Positions 34,845-44,952 of a DNA stretch of 64,000 nucleotides are shown piece after piece (position 1 is the first letter of the stretch; each line of letters begins with the position of its first letter). A model generated the notes under the pieces. It ran no database searches. It was not told where the DNA came from and saw only the letters and a program-made list of their open reading frames with translations. This DNA comes from Nakamurella sp040546275. Its GTDB lineage: Bacteria; Actinomycetota; Actinomycetes; Mycobacteriales; Nakamurellaceae. The DNA is taken from NCBI RefSeq assembly GCF_040546275.1, contig NZ_JBEPNO010000009.1:62001-126000 (forward strand), written 5' to 3'. A program made the translations under genes and the position numbers.

Positions 34845-36653
34845 TCAGGAACCCGACAGCCGGAGCCGCAGGCCACTGGCCCTGGCCGCCGGGCGGTCGA
34901 TGGCAGCACGGAGTTCCGGCTCCTGGCCGACGAGCCGCACGTGGTGCTGCGCCCTGGTCAGCGCGGTGTAGAGCATCTCCCTCGTGGCCAGGGGGGAGTC
35001 GGCCGGCGGCAGCACCACCGTGACGCGCTCGAACTGACTGCCCTGGCTCCGGTGCACCGTCATCGCGTGCACCGTCTCGACGTCCGACAGCCGACTCGGG
35101 GCGAAGTCGACCAGTTCGTCGCCTCGCGCGAACACCGCCCGGACGCTGCCGTCCGTCTGCCGCACCACCACACCGGTGTCGCCGTTGAACAATCCGAGGG
35201 CATAGTCGTTGACGTTGACCAGCAACGGTCGCCCGACGTACCACTGGCCCTCGGCCGGATCCCCCGGCACCTCGGCCAACCAGCGCTCGATCCGCCGGCT
35301 CCAGGAGTCCACTCCGAACGGGCCACTTCGGTGGGCACAGAGCACACGATGCTTCTCCATCTGCGCCAGCGCCGTCCGGCCGTCGCCGGCCTTGGCCGCT
35401 TCGCGCACCGCAGCGGCGGCGCGGAGCACGTCCTCGCGGATCGCCGCCTCGGATTCGGAGAGTTCGAGCGCGCTGTCATCGCTGCCGCTGCCGGCCAGCA
35501 CCGCGACCGCACCGTCGGCGTCGCCGTCGCGGACCGCTGCAGCGAGAGTGGCGATGGCGCCACCGAACCGCCAGGTCTTGCCGAGCACCACGACCCCGTG
35601 ACGGGCACCTTCGGCCATTTCCGCCACGGGTGGTGTCGCCAGATCGGTGACAGGCCGCGCCAGCAACCCGGCCACCAGATCGGCGAGCACCGCGCCGGCC
35701 TCCACCGAGGCAAGCTGATCCGGATCGCCCACCAACACCAGTCGAGCGTCCGGACGGACGGCCTCCAGCAGCCGGGCCATCATCGTCAGGGACAACATGG
35801 ACGTTTCGTCGACGACCACCACGTCGTGAGGCAACCGGTTGTCGCGATGGTGCCGGAAGCGGTTGCCGCGGTTGCCATCCCCCGGTCGACTGCCCAGCAG
35901 CCGGTGCAGCGTCGTGGCGGTGAGAGCGCCGATCCGTTCCCGGTCCTCGTCCCCGAAACGGGCGGCCACCTCCTGCACGGCCTGCGACAACCGGGCCGCG
36001 GCCTTACCCGTCGGCGCCGCAAGCGCCACCCGCAGCCCAGGACCGTGTTGTTCGTGCAGAACGGCGAGAAGCCTGGCCACGGTGGTGGTCTTGCCCGTCC
36101 CCGGACCGCCGCCGAGCACCGTGGTCCACCGCCCCGCCGCGATCCGCGCCGCCAGCCGCTGCCCGGACTTCTCGTCGAACAGCCGATCCAGGCTCTGCTG
36201 CAACAGATCCGTATCGATCGACGGCGGGAGCTGGGTCTCCCGGAACAACAGATCCGCCCGGACCTGGTCCTCCTGGCGCCAGTACCGGTCCAGGTACAGC
36301 AGATCCAGATCCCACCGCAGCGGCTTCGACGGCCCGACCAGCGGACTCGCCCGGACCGTGGCCGACCAGACGTGCGGATCCGGCCAGTCCAGGTCGGGAT
36401 CGATCCGGTGCACGTCCGCCAGATCCACGCACACCGATCCGCCGCGAACCCCGCGAACGACCAGGGCGACCGCCAGCTGGACCTGCTCGTCGGTCTCACC
36501 GGCCAGGGCGGACAGACACTTCGCCACGTGCACGTCGGCCGAGGTCAGCACCCCGGCCTGGTTGAACGTCCGCAGGAGACCCGTTGCAGTGCCGGCGAAC
36601 TGCACGTCAGAGGGGTCGAGCATTCCCTGTTGGAACTGCACAGGCCGGCTCAC
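34845..36653 (-). CDS. recD: Exodeoxyribonuclease V alpha subunit
   Basis: A 602-aa 5'-3' helicase subunit of RecBCD. The N-terminal domain is followed by Walker A GGPGTGKTTT (about 185-195), VVVDETSMLS motif II, LVGDPDQL motif III, and the C-terminal MTVHRSQGSQF and YTALTRAQ motifs. GTG 36653 overlaps the recB stop in GTGA, which fixes the start by coupling; the longer frame to 36851 lies within recB. RecD is the fast motor of the complex and controls its nuclease activity. Gene order recC-recB-recD matches mycobacteria. Confidence 0.93.
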   Translation of the reverse strand: MSRPVQFQQGMLDPSDVQFAGTATGLLRTFNQAGVLTSADVHVAKCLSALAGETDEQVQLAVALVVRGVRGGSVCVDLADVHRIDPDLDWPDPHVWSATVRASPLVGPSKPLRWDLDLLYLDRYWRQEDQVRADLLFRETQLPPSIDTDLLQQSLDRLFDEKSGQRLAARIAAGRWTTVLGGGPGTGKTTTVARLLAVLHEQHGPGLRVALAAPTGKAAARLSQAVQEVAARFGDEDRERIGALTATTLHRLLGSRPGDGNRGNRFRHHRDNRLPHDVVVVDETSMLSLTMMARLLEAVRPDARLVLVGDPDQLASVEAGAVLADLVAGLLARPVTDLATPPVAEMAEGARHGVVVLGKTWRFGGAIATLAAAVRDGDADGAVAVLAGSGSDDSALELSESEAAIREDVLRAAAAVREAAKAGDGRTALAQMEKHRVLCAHRSGPFGVDSWSRRIERWLAEVPGDPAEGQWYVGRPLLVNVNDYALGLFNGDTGVVVRQTDGSVRAVFARGDELVDFAPSRLSDVETVHAMTVHRSQGSQFERVTVVLPPADSPLATREMLYTALTRAQHHVRLVGQEPELRAAIDRPAARASGLRLRLSGS

Positions 36654-39600
36654 GCCGAATTCCCGTCCAGCAAGGAATCCCCGTCCAGCAAGGACGACAG
36701 ATCCTGCACCAGGACCGGCGGCGGCTGCCAGCCGAACACGCCGCAGGGCAGCCCATCGACCACCGGGCTGTCGGCGCCGGACATCCCGCGGACGTAGAGG
36801 TACAGCACGCCGCCCAGGTGCACTTCGGGCCGGTACCCCGGCTGACGCCACCGCAGGAACCGGTGCAGCGCAACGGAATACAGCAGTGCCTGGAGGGGAT
36901 AGTCCGAGTGCGTCATCGCCTTCTGCAACGCCAAAGGGCGATAGTGCCAGGCCGACAACGGCTCTCCATCATCGCCACCGAGCCAGTTGGTCTTGTAGTC
37001 AGCGATGACGTAGCGCGGTCCCGGGAGCCGCAGCACCGCGTCCAGGCTGCCCGTCAGGTAGCCGCGCAGCGACTGCCACGACATCTCCGGCGACGCCAGC
37101 CGGTCGGCGTAGACGGCGATCGGGTCGTCGGCCGCCAGGTGGCGTCGCAGCAGCGGCGCCAACTCACCCAGGGTGACGTCCGCCGTCGGCCGGTCCCCAC
37201 CGGCCAGCGGGAGCTCGAAGTCCAGCTCCGTCAGCCGATCCCGTGTCGACAGGTCCCGCAGCGCAAGGTGACCGGCGACCGGCCCGAGCGGGGTGGCCAG
37301 CACCGGGAGCAGCGCCTCGGCCAGTTGTTCCGCGGTCATCGTCCCCGAGTGCCGCGCCAGCTGCTCCGCGCTCCGGGTTCGCAGCTCCGCCCGCAGATCG
37401 GCCGCCTGGGGATCGGTGTGCTCCAACACCGCGTGCACCAGTGTGCCGAAGGACGTACCGGCCGGCAGGTCCGCCATCGGGGAGAGCACCGACCGGAGTG
37501 AATCCGACAGTGGAGCCGACGGAGAACCGGAACCCGAACCCGCGTCACCGGCGATGGTCTCGTCATCCCGCTCGCCCGTCTCCGGTTCGCTGCCGACGCC
37601 AGGTGCGGCCGTCTCCCCCGCCGCCGACAGGGCACTGTAGGACGCCCGCCGCCAGGCGGTGTCCAGCGGCCGGTCGAAGACACCGACGGAGAACCGCGGG
37701 ACCGGAACCGGCTGGTGCACAACTGGTTTCAGGTCGGCTGCTCCCGCATCCTCCACCACCGGACCACCCGCCAGCTGCAGCGCGGCCAACTTCGTCCGGA
37801 CGTCGTCATCGCTGGGAAGTGTGACATTGTCGGGGATCTCGGCACTGCCGGGAGTACGTCCGAACAGCAGGCGATGCAGTCCCGAGTCGGGGGTGTTGCT
37901 GGTGGGCAGCCACCAGGTGACCACCTGCGACTGCGCGCGGGTCAGACCGACGTAGAGCAACCGCAGTGCCTCTCCGGCCAACTCGGCGGCCGCCTTCTGT
38001 TCGCGTTCCTGCCGTCCGGTCGAGACGAAACCGCCGACGTCCAGCACCCGCCTCCCGGCATTGTCGTGCAGCTGCAACACCTTCGGTTCGCTGACCACCC
38101 AGCGGTCGGCGGCGAACGGCAGGTACACCACCGGGAACTGCAGGCCCTTGCTGACGTGCAGGGTGAGCACCTGCACAGCGGCGGCGTCGCTGTCCAGCCG
38201 CCGGATCCGTTCCGCGCTCTGGTCGAAGCCGGCCTCGGCCCGACGACGGCGCAGCCACTCGGCCAGCGCTGCGAGCCCAAGACCTTCGGCGATCGCCGCT
38301 GCCTGCAGGCCTTCTCCGAGGTGGGCCAGATCGGTCAGCCGCCGTTCACCGTCGACCTCGGCCAGCATCCGTCCCGGCAGCCCCTGCTCGGCGAAGATCA
38401 GTTCGAGAACGGCGGCCACGCCGCGAGCCTGGAGCAGGTCGGCCCATTCGCGCAGCAGCGTGCCCAGTTCGTCCGTCAGCGTCTCCCCGCCCGCATCGAG
38501 CTCCGCGGCGGTCCGTCCGAGGAACGGCGTCAGCGCCGCCGCCCGCACGCGCGCCGAACGGTGTGGCTGCTCGAGAGCTTCCAGCAGGACTAGCCAGTGC
38601 TCGCCGGCGGGCGTCGCGTAGACGCTGCCGGCGCCACTGGAGACGGACGGAACCCCCTGGGCAGCAAGGGCTTGCCGGACCGTCGCCGCCTGGGCGTGGG
38701 TGTTCACCAGCACCGCGACGTCACCCGCCGCCAGCGCAACGGAGTCGAACGTCGCCCCCGAGCGCAGCAGTGCCGCGATGTCGGCCGCCAGATCGGCCAC
38801 GATGAACGGCCGGGCCTGGTCCATGTACACCTTCGCCCGCGGCCCTTTGCCGAACTGCTCCCTGGTCGCCACCCGCAGCCGCAGCGGATGCGGTGATGGC
38901 GCCCCGACCAACCGGGAACCCTGGTGTGCGGCCCGGACGGGACGCACGACGATCTCCCGTTCGCCCAACGCCGCGCCGTCGAACAGCACCCCGAGCGCAT
39001 CCACCAGAGGTGCGTCGCTGCGCCAGTTCTGGTGCAGCGTCGCACCGATCTCGGCGGTCCGGGCCGCGGCCAGGTAGGTGTGCACGTCACCGCCGCGGAA
39101 CGCGTAGATCGCCTGCTTCGGATCACCGATCAGGATGAGTGTCGAGCGTTCGTCGGGTGGTAGATCGGCTCCGGCGAACGCCAGCCGCAGCACCTCCCAC
39201 TGCACCGGGTCGGTGTCCTGGAACTCGTCGATCAGGACGATCTTCCATCGGTCGCGCATCCGCGAGCGAGCGGCAGCCCCGGTGGGTTTGAGCGCATGAG
39301 CCAGCCGGCTGAGCAGGTCGTCGTAGCCGAGCAGTCCGCGTTGACGTTTGCGGCGGGCGACCTCGGTCCGGACAGCGCCGGCGAACCGGAACCGTAACGC
39401 GGACACCGAATCCGGTGATTCCTGCGATGGTTCCAGCGCGGCGTCCGGGTCGCCGACGGCTCGACGGCCCAGTTCGAGGGCCATCGTCCGGTCGATGGCC
39501 GGCGGTTCCGCCCCGGCGGCCCCGAAGCGCCGGACGTAGAGGTCGTCGACCACCTCGACGACCAGATCGTCGAGGTCCTCGACGAGGGTCGAGCCGGGTT

Positions 39601-40048
39601 CGCTGTCGCCGGCCACGCCGAGTCCGACGAGCACCTGCTGGCAGAACTGGTGTGTGGTCGCGATGGTCGCGGCGTCGAAGTCCGCCAGCGCCCGCCGCAG
39701 CCGTTCCCGCCGCGCCGCCACCTCAGCTGCCGGCCCCTCGGCGAGCAGGACGATCAGGTCGTTGTCGTTGCCGCGGGCGGCTTCCGGGTCGGAGAGGGCC
39801 CGCTCCGCACCGAGCAGTTGCTCCCGCACGCGCTCGCGAAGTTCCTGGCTGGCCGCCCGACCGAAGGTGACCACCAGCAGCTGATCGAGCGTCGCCACCC
39901 CCTCGGCGACGTAGCGAGTCACCAGGGCCCCGACCGTGTAGGTCTTTCCCGTTCCGGCACTGGCCTCGAGCACGGTCGTCACGCCGAGGGGCAGCCGGTC
40001 GCGGATGTCGAAGGGCCTTGGGTCCAAGAGGTTCGGCGCAGTAGCCAT
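36650..40048 (-). CDS. recB: Exodeoxyribonuclease V beta subunit
   Basis: A 1132-aa UvrD-type 3'-5' helicase and nuclease of RecBCD, for double-strand break processing. It begins with Walker A EASAGTGKTYT (about 27-37). Motif II is LIDEFQDTDPVQW and motif III ILIGDPKQAIYAFRG; the C-terminal helicase motifs are VLTLHVSKGLQFP and YVGLTRAQ. The nuclease domain retains GTLVHAVLEH and the active-site IADYKTNWLG, so it should be catalytically competent. ATG 40048 was chosen; the frame up to 40285 extends into recC and is non-coding. It lies 16 bp after recC. Confidence 0.94.
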   Translation of the reverse strand: MATAPNLLDPRPFDIRDRLPLGVTTVLEASAGTGKTYTVGALVTRYVAEGVATLDQLLVVTFGRAASQELRERVREQLLGAERALSDPEAARGNDNDLIVLLAEGPAAEVAARRERLRRALADFDAATIATTHQFCQQVLVGLGVAGDSEPGSTLVEDLDDLVVEVVDDLYVRRFGAAGAEPPAIDRTMALELGRRAVGDPDAALEPSQESPDSVSALRFRFAGAVRTEVARRKRQRGLLGYDDLLSRLAHALKPTGAAARSRMRDRWKIVLIDEFQDTDPVQWEVLRLAFAGADLPPDERSTLILIGDPKQAIYAFRGGDVHTYLAAARTAEIGATLHQNWRSDAPLVDALGVLFDGAALGEREIVVRPVRAAHQGSRLVGAPSPHPLRLRVATREQFGKGPRAKVYMDQARPFIVADLAADIAALLRSGATFDSVALAAGDVAVLVNTHAQAATVRQALAAQGVPSVSSGAGSVYATPAGEHWLVLLEALEQPHRSARVRAAALTPFLGRTAAELDAGGETLTDELGTLLREWADLLQARGVAAVLELIFAEQGLPGRMLAEVDGERRLTDLAHLGEGLQAAAIAEGLGLAALAEWLRRRRAEAGFDQSAERIRRLDSDAAAVQVLTLHVSKGLQFPVVYLPFAADRWVVSEPKVLQLHDNAGRRVLDVGGFVSTGRQEREQKAAAELAGEALRLLYVGLTRAQSQVVTWWLPTSNTPDSGLHRLLFGRTPGSAEIPDNVTLPSDDDVRTKLAALQLAGGPVVEDAGAADLKPVVHQPVPVPRFSVGVFDRPLDTAWRRASYSALSAAGETAAPGVGSEPETGERDDETIAGDAGSGSGSPSAPLSDSLRSVLSPMADLPAGTSFGTLVHAVLEHTDPQAADLRAELRTRSAEQLARHSGTMTAEQLAEALLPVLATPLGPVAGHLALRDLSTRDRLTELDFELPLAGGDRPTADVTLGELAPLLRRHLAADDPIAVYADRLASPEMSWQSLRGYLTGSLDAVLRLPGPRYVIADYKTNWLGGDDGEPLSAWHYRPLALQKAMTHSDYPLQALLYSVALHRFLRWRQPGYRPEVHLGGVLYLYVRGMSGADSPVVDGLPCGVFGWQPPPVLVQDLSSLLDGDSLLDGNSA

Positions 40049-40064
40049 CACAGCATCACCACAT

Positions 40065-43000
40065 TCACAGCGACACCATCCGGCAGTGCGCGAGCAGGGG
40101 CGTCCACAGCCGCAGCGACAGCTGGCCCAGCCGGGTCGGCTCGTCGGTCCAGCGCTCGTCGGCCGGGGCCGGTCCGCTGAAGATCCGGTCGAACGACGCG
40201 CCCGGTCCCCAGACCACGGCGTGCGCGGTATCGGCGTCCTCGCCGGGATACTTCCCGGTCGCCCAGGCCATCCGGGCCGCCGCAACGGCCTGATCGCCGC
40301 CCTGCATCTTGGCGACCGAGGCGGCGTACCGGTTCGACGTCTTGATGGGCATCGGCAGCGGCTCGCGCAACCCCCGGTCGTAGAGGTCGACCAGAGCGGT
40401 CAGGTGCTCCCGCGCCCTGCGTGCGTCCAGCGGAGAAAAGCTCGCGCTCGACGGCCGACCCGGCTTGTCGCGCCCGACGGCCACGGCGGTCCAGGGCCGT
40501 TCCGGGTGGGCACAGGCCAGCGCCAGCAACCCGATCCAGGCCGACAACTGTTGCTTGGGGCCCAGTTTGCTGTATCCGATCGACACCAGGGTGGTGCCGT
40601 GAATCCCCGCCACGGTCCCCCGCAGCTCCCGCCCGCCGCCCAGCGACACCGACACGTCGACGCTCCGGCGCGGCGCCACCAGCATCGCCGCGGTCCGGTT
40701 GACCAACGGCTCGACCTCGGCGAGCACGGTGTCCAGGGTGCTCTGGCCGAGCGGTCCCGGTGGCAGCACTCCGCGCCGCCACTCGGCCTGCCGGCACGCC
40801 GCATCGTCGATGCCGGACAACCTGTCCCGTAGCAATCGGTCGCCGACCGCCCACAGCTGGAGGTTGTCGAGTTCGACGGTGAGGCTGTCCGATGGCTCGT
40901 CCTCGTCGAAACGTGTGGCCACGTCGAGTCTCTGCCGCAGGAATCCTCGCGCCGGATGCACCAGGAGCGCCGTCAGATCGATGAGATCCACGTCCTCCAG
41001 GGGGAGCGCCGGGAGCGGTCCGGTGAGGAACGGCGGCGGTTCGCGCCGGGGACCGGCCGCCGACAGCGCGCCCTGCAGGGCCACCAGGTCGTAGCTGAAC
41101 GGACCCGGCGCACCCAGCGCGCCTGGTGTCACGTTCACCGGATCGAAGGGCTGCAACGGATGCCGGATCAGCACGCGATCACGCAACGCCGAACCATCTG
41201 CGGTGGAACCGGTCTCGTCGAGCACGTCGAGCAGCTCACCGAGCGGGACGGCCGGCGGGCGGGCAGCTCCGGTGCGCTCGTCCGCTCCGGTGTAGGTGAT
41301 CACCAGATGTTCGGTGGCGGCGAGAATGGCGTCCAGCATCAACTGTCGGTCCTCACCACGCGCGTCCCGCTCACCGACGGCCGGGTTGCGAGCCAGCACG
41401 TCGTCACCGTCGGGGCGAGGATTGCGCGGGTACACGCCGTCGTCGAGACCGAGCAGGCAGACCACCCGGTGCGGAACCGATCGCATCGGCACCATGGTGC
41501 AGACGGTCAGCGTTCCGGTCCGAAAATTCGCCCTCGTCGGACGGCCGCCCAGCCGGCCTCGAAGCAACGCACGGACGTCGGACAAAGTCAGCTGGGTCTC
41601 CGTGACCCGTCGTCCTGCAGCCTCTGCCACGTCACCGAGCTCGCGACGAACCTCGGCCTGCTGCCATTCGTCATCGGTGGCGACCTGGGTCAGCGAATCG
41701 ATCGCCGCCAGCAGCACGTCGAGCCACTGGGAGAGCGTGCGAGTTCCGGTCAGCCCGTCCACGGCTACCTGCACCCGGTCCAGCAGTTCGGCCAGCCGAC
41801 CGGCGAGATCGACGTCACCGCTACCGACGTCGTCCAGCGGCAGTGCCAGCCCCAGGCGGTTCTGGTCCTCGTCGGCCATCGCCACCCCGAGCAGGATCCG
41901 GTCGAGACCGGTCCGCCAGGTGTTCTGCGGAAAGCGTTGCAGGCCGAAGGGTCCCCGGTGCTTCGCGTCGAGGCCCCAGCGGACGCCGGCCTTGGTCACC
42001 CAGCGGGCCAGGCGATCCAGATCGTCGTCGTCGAAACCGAACCGTCGCCGGACCGGCGGCCAGGATGCGAGGTCGAGGATCTCGGAGGCACTCACCCGCC
42101 CGTCGGCCAGCTCGAGGAGCCGGGCCAGCGTGGCCAGCAGCGGATTGGTCTGGGTCAGGGCCCGGTCGGCCAGCTTGACCCGAAGACGGTGCGCCGGATG
42201 GGCTTTCCCCTCGGGGACCACATCGGCCAACCCGAAGGCGGCGGCGATCAGCGGCGCGTAGACCTCGATGTCCGGACACATCACCAGCACGTCCCGGGGT
42301 TCCAGCGTCGGATCCTGCGCCAGTAGTCCGACCAGCACCTCCCGCAGGACATCGACCTGACGCGCCGGGCCGTGGCACGCGTGGACCTGCACGGTCCGGT
42401 CGTTGGCACCGATCTCGACCGGTCCGGCGGACCGGTCGTCACGGATGTTCTGCTGCAGGTAACCGAGAAGGGTGCGGGGCAGCTGCGCCCCGCGGTGGTG
42501 GACGTCCTCGTGGTCGACGGTGTTGAGCGTCAGCTCGAGTTCGCGGCAGTCCCGGCCGAGCGAGGCCAGCAGCGGATGTTCGGCCGTCGTGACGGTCGGA
42601 TCCGCCTTCCTCGAGGTGGCCGGTTGCTGACCGTCCAGCCTGTTCCACAAGGCCGGCGAGGGGTGCGAGAGCCACAGGTGCACGTCACGGTGGACGGACA
42701 GCGCACTCAACAGTTCGAGTTGACTACCGGGCAGCCGGGTGGGGCCGAACAGCGAGACCCGTTCGGGCAGCGCGGTGGCGGCCGGGTCCATCTTCAACCG
42801 GGCGGCGGCGAGCCGGCGACGGATCACCGGGTCGGGCCCGTCGATCCGGTCCCGCACCCGACGCCACAACTCCGCCTGCCAGATCAGATCAGGGGCCAGC
42901 GTCGTTCCGTGGCCGTCGGTGTCGAGCTTCTTGGCCCAGTCGGCGAGCATCGTGACTCGGTTGGCGGCATACGCATCGAACAGGCCGGCCAACCGCCGCG

Positions 43001-43439
43001 CCACCGCATAACGACGGCCGCGCCGATGCCGCTGTTCCTCTTCTCCGCCGCCCTCACCCGGTTGCAGCGCAGCGGTTCCCAGGTGCCGGCCGAGAACCGC
43101 GCACCACTCCTGACCGGCGCATTCGTCGATCACCTCGAGCAGCGGCCACACCAATGCGTCCGGCCCCCACTGGTCGAGGTGCCGATCCGGCCCGTTGATC
43201 AACTCGTTGACCAGGCCACCCGGCGACGGGAACCGCACACCGGCGCAGATGCCGTCACCACGGCCGTCCCGGCGCCCGAGTCGGTGGGAGAGCTGTTGTG
43301 CCAGCCAACGTTCCACCCCGCGGGCCGGCACGGCGACGATCTCCTCCGCGAAGACGTCATCGAGCGGGCGGGCCAGCAACTCGGCCAGGGCGCCCACCAG
43401 GGCGTCCGACCGTTCGGCCCGATGCACGAACAACGTCAT
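40065..43439 (-). CDS. recC: Exodeoxyribonuclease V gamma subunit
   Basis: A 1124-aa inactive-helicase scaffold of RecBCD, which splits DNA strands and in some species recognises Chi. The N-terminus has VPARGVERWLAQQLSHRLG, and further RecC segments appear as VLVMCPDIEVYAP and GLDDGVYPRNPR. It is first in the recC-recB-recD transcript, with spacings of 16 bp, -4 bp and +1 bp to the following genes. Length fits mycobacterial RecC. The actinobacterial Chi-like site cannot be inferred from this sequence. Confidence 0.93.
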   Translation of the reverse strand: MTLFVHRAERSDALVGALAELLARPLDDVFAEEIVAVPARGVERWLAQQLSHRLGRRDGRGDGICAGVRFPSPGGLVNELINGPDRHLDQWGPDALVWPLLEVIDECAGQEWCAVLGRHLGTAALQPGEGGGEEEQRHRRGRRYAVARRLAGLFDAYAANRVTMLADWAKKLDTDGHGTTLAPDLIWQAELWRRVRDRIDGPDPVIRRRLAAARLKMDPAATALPERVSLFGPTRLPGSQLELLSALSVHRDVHLWLSHPSPALWNRLDGQQPATSRKADPTVTTAEHPLLASLGRDCRELELTLNTVDHEDVHHRGAQLPRTLLGYLQQNIRDDRSAGPVEIGANDRTVQVHACHGPARQVDVLREVLVGLLAQDPTLEPRDVLVMCPDIEVYAPLIAAAFGLADVVPEGKAHPAHRLRVKLADRALTQTNPLLATLARLLELADGRVSASEILDLASWPPVRRRFGFDDDDLDRLARWVTKAGVRWGLDAKHRGPFGLQRFPQNTWRTGLDRILLGVAMADEDQNRLGLALPLDDVGSGDVDLAGRLAELLDRVQVAVDGLTGTRTLSQWLDVLLAAIDSLTQVATDDEWQQAEVRRELGDVAEAAGRRVTETQLTLSDVRALLRGRLGGRPTRANFRTGTLTVCTMVPMRSVPHRVVCLLGLDDGVYPRNPRPDGDDVLARNPAVGERDARGEDRQLMLDAILAATEHLVITYTGADERTGAARPPAVPLGELLDVLDETGSTADGSALRDRVLIRHPLQPFDPVNVTPGALGAPGPFSYDLVALQGALSAAGPRREPPPFLTGPLPALPLEDVDLIDLTALLVHPARGFLRQRLDVATRFDEDEPSDSLTVELDNLQLWAVGDRLLRDRLSGIDDAACRQAEWRRGVLPPGPLGQSTLDTVLAEVEPLVNRTAAMLVAPRRSVDVSVSLGGGRELRGTVAGIHGTTLVSIGYSKLGPKQQLSAWIGLLALACAHPERPWTAVAVGRDKPGRPSSASFSPLDARRAREHLTALVDLYDRGLREPLPMPIKTSNRYAASVAKMQGGDQAVAAARMAWATGKYPGEDADTAHAVVWGPGASFDRIFSGPAPADERWTDEPTRLGQLSLRLWTPLLAHCRMVSL

Positions 43440-43492
43440 GCCTCCACCCTGTCAGATCCCCTGCCATCCGGAGAACCTTGTGCACACGCGCG

Positions 43493-44875
43493 TCAGGCCA
43501 GGGCGCTGCCCTTCTTCCAGTCCGCCCAGCTCATGTTCCAGTCCCCGTACCCGTCGGTGACGGCCAATTTGGTCGCCGTGCCGGTCACCGTCAGGATGTC
43601 GCCGTAGCTGAAGTTGTCGTAGAACCACCGTCCCGCTTCGGGATTGATGTTCAGGCAGCCGTGGGACACGTTGCGGACACCCTGATCGGCCACCGACCAG
43701 GGCGCAGCGTGGACGAAGATGCCCTCGTTGGAGAACCGGACAGCCAAGGGGATCCTGGAGTCGTAACCCAGCGACGAGGCGACCGGGAGACCGTAGGTCG
43801 CCGAGCTCATCTGCTTGACGGCGTACTTCTCCTGGCCGACGTAGATCCCGGACGGCGTGACGAACGAGATCTCCTTGCCACCCACGGTGACCTTCTTGTC
43901 CATCCCCATCGAGACCGGGATGGTCCGGACCTTCTTCCCGTCGATGAACACCTGCATCTGCTTGGTTGCGTCGTCGACGGTCGCGATCTTCGACCTGCCG
44001 ACCGTGATCGACAGGGTGCGATCGGTCTCGCCATACGCGCCTCCGCCCAGGGCCACACCGTAGAGGTTGACGTTCACTGTGATCTTCGTGCCGGCCTTCC
44101 AGTAGACCTTCGGCCGGTAGTGCAGCGTCCGGTCGTCCCACCAGTACCAGGAGCCCTCGACCGCCGGCACCGTCTTGACGACCAGCGCCTTCTCGGCGGC
44201 CACCTTGTCGGCCGGGGCCTTGTCGAAGATGACGACCATCGGCTGACCGACGCCCACGGTCTTCATCTCGGGGTTCGGGAAGAACGACGGATAGATCGTC
44301 TCGGTCGGCGACACCGTCGTGAACGTCGTCGAGGATCGCGCCTGCACCCCGGTAGCGCTCACGGCAATCGACGTCACGGAGTACTTGCGGCCGTAGCCCA
44401 GCGGCTCGGTTGAAGTCCAGGCTGTTTTGTCTTTCGAGATCGCACCCCTGACGGCACGGCCGTCGGGGTTGGTCATGGTGACCTTCGTCAGCGTGCCCTT
44501 CTGCACACGGACGAGGACGGCCCGAATCGGCGATACGTCGTCGGCCCCGTTCACCGGCCAGCTCGACAGGACCGGCGTGATGACGGCCGGCGCGGTGGAA
44601 GAACTCGTCGTCGGGATCGGCGAGACCGGCGGCTCGGTGATCGCCGTCGGGGCGGTGGTCCCGGCCTGTCCGGAGGTGCCGGGCTGCACCGGGGTTTCGG
44701 GCTCCGCCGAGCCGGCCGGCGGCACCGTCACCACCGGGGAGGAGGTGGTGCTGCCCGGCCGCGCCTGCCCCGACCGGACGCTCGAGGTCGACGTGCAGGC
44801 GGAGAGGACCAGGGTGAGGATCACGGGGAGGACGAGCAGGGCGGCGAGTGATCGACCGCGGGAGGGGTCAGGCAT
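43493..44875 (-). CDS. L,D-transpeptidase lipoprotein
   Basis: A 460-aa secreted peptidoglycan crosslinking enzyme (YkuD domain) that forms 3-3 links. The signal peptide ends in the lipobox LVLSAC. A Ser/Thr/Pro linker follows, then two Ig-like domains (about 125-305) as in mycobacterial LdtMt2. The YkuD domain at the C-terminus carries HAAPWSV and the catalytic SHGCLNI (Cys407). CAGGAG lies 6 nt before the ATG at 44875. The frame to 45118 ahead of it has no signal and is rejected. It lies downstream of the small DUF6153-like gene on the same strand. Confidence 0.92.
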   Translation of the reverse strand: MPDPSRGRSLAALLVLPVILTLVLSACTSTSSVRSGQARPGSTTSSPVVTVPPAGSAEPETPVQPGTSGQAGTTAPTAITEPPVSPIPTTSSSTAPAVITPVLSSWPVNGADDVSPIRAVLVRVQKGTLTKVTMTNPDGRAVRGAISKDKTAWTSTEPLGYGRKYSVTSIAVSATGVQARSSTTFTTVSPTETIYPSFFPNPEMKTVGVGQPMVVIFDKAPADKVAAEKALVVKTVPAVEGSWYWWDDRTLHYRPKVYWKAGTKITVNVNLYGVALGGGAYGETDRTLSITVGRSKIATVDDATKQMQVFIDGKKVRTIPVSMGMDKKVTVGGKEISFVTPSGIYVGQEKYAVKQMSSATYGLPVASSLGYDSRIPLAVRFSNEGIFVHAAPWSVADQGVRNVSHGCLNINPEAGRWFYDNFSYGDILTVTGTATKLAVTDGYGDWNMSWADWKKGSALA

Positions 44876-44952
44876 GGGGTGCTCCTGGGGATGGGTGGGC
44901 GGGACTGGGCGGGTTCGGCGAACGGGGCGGAGGCTGATCGACCGCCTACGCC

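Noticed and set aside
34560..36797. Open frame of 745 aa on the plus strand opposite recD
   Set aside because: It reads as low-complexity Arg/Gln/Pro sequence opposite a complete recD.
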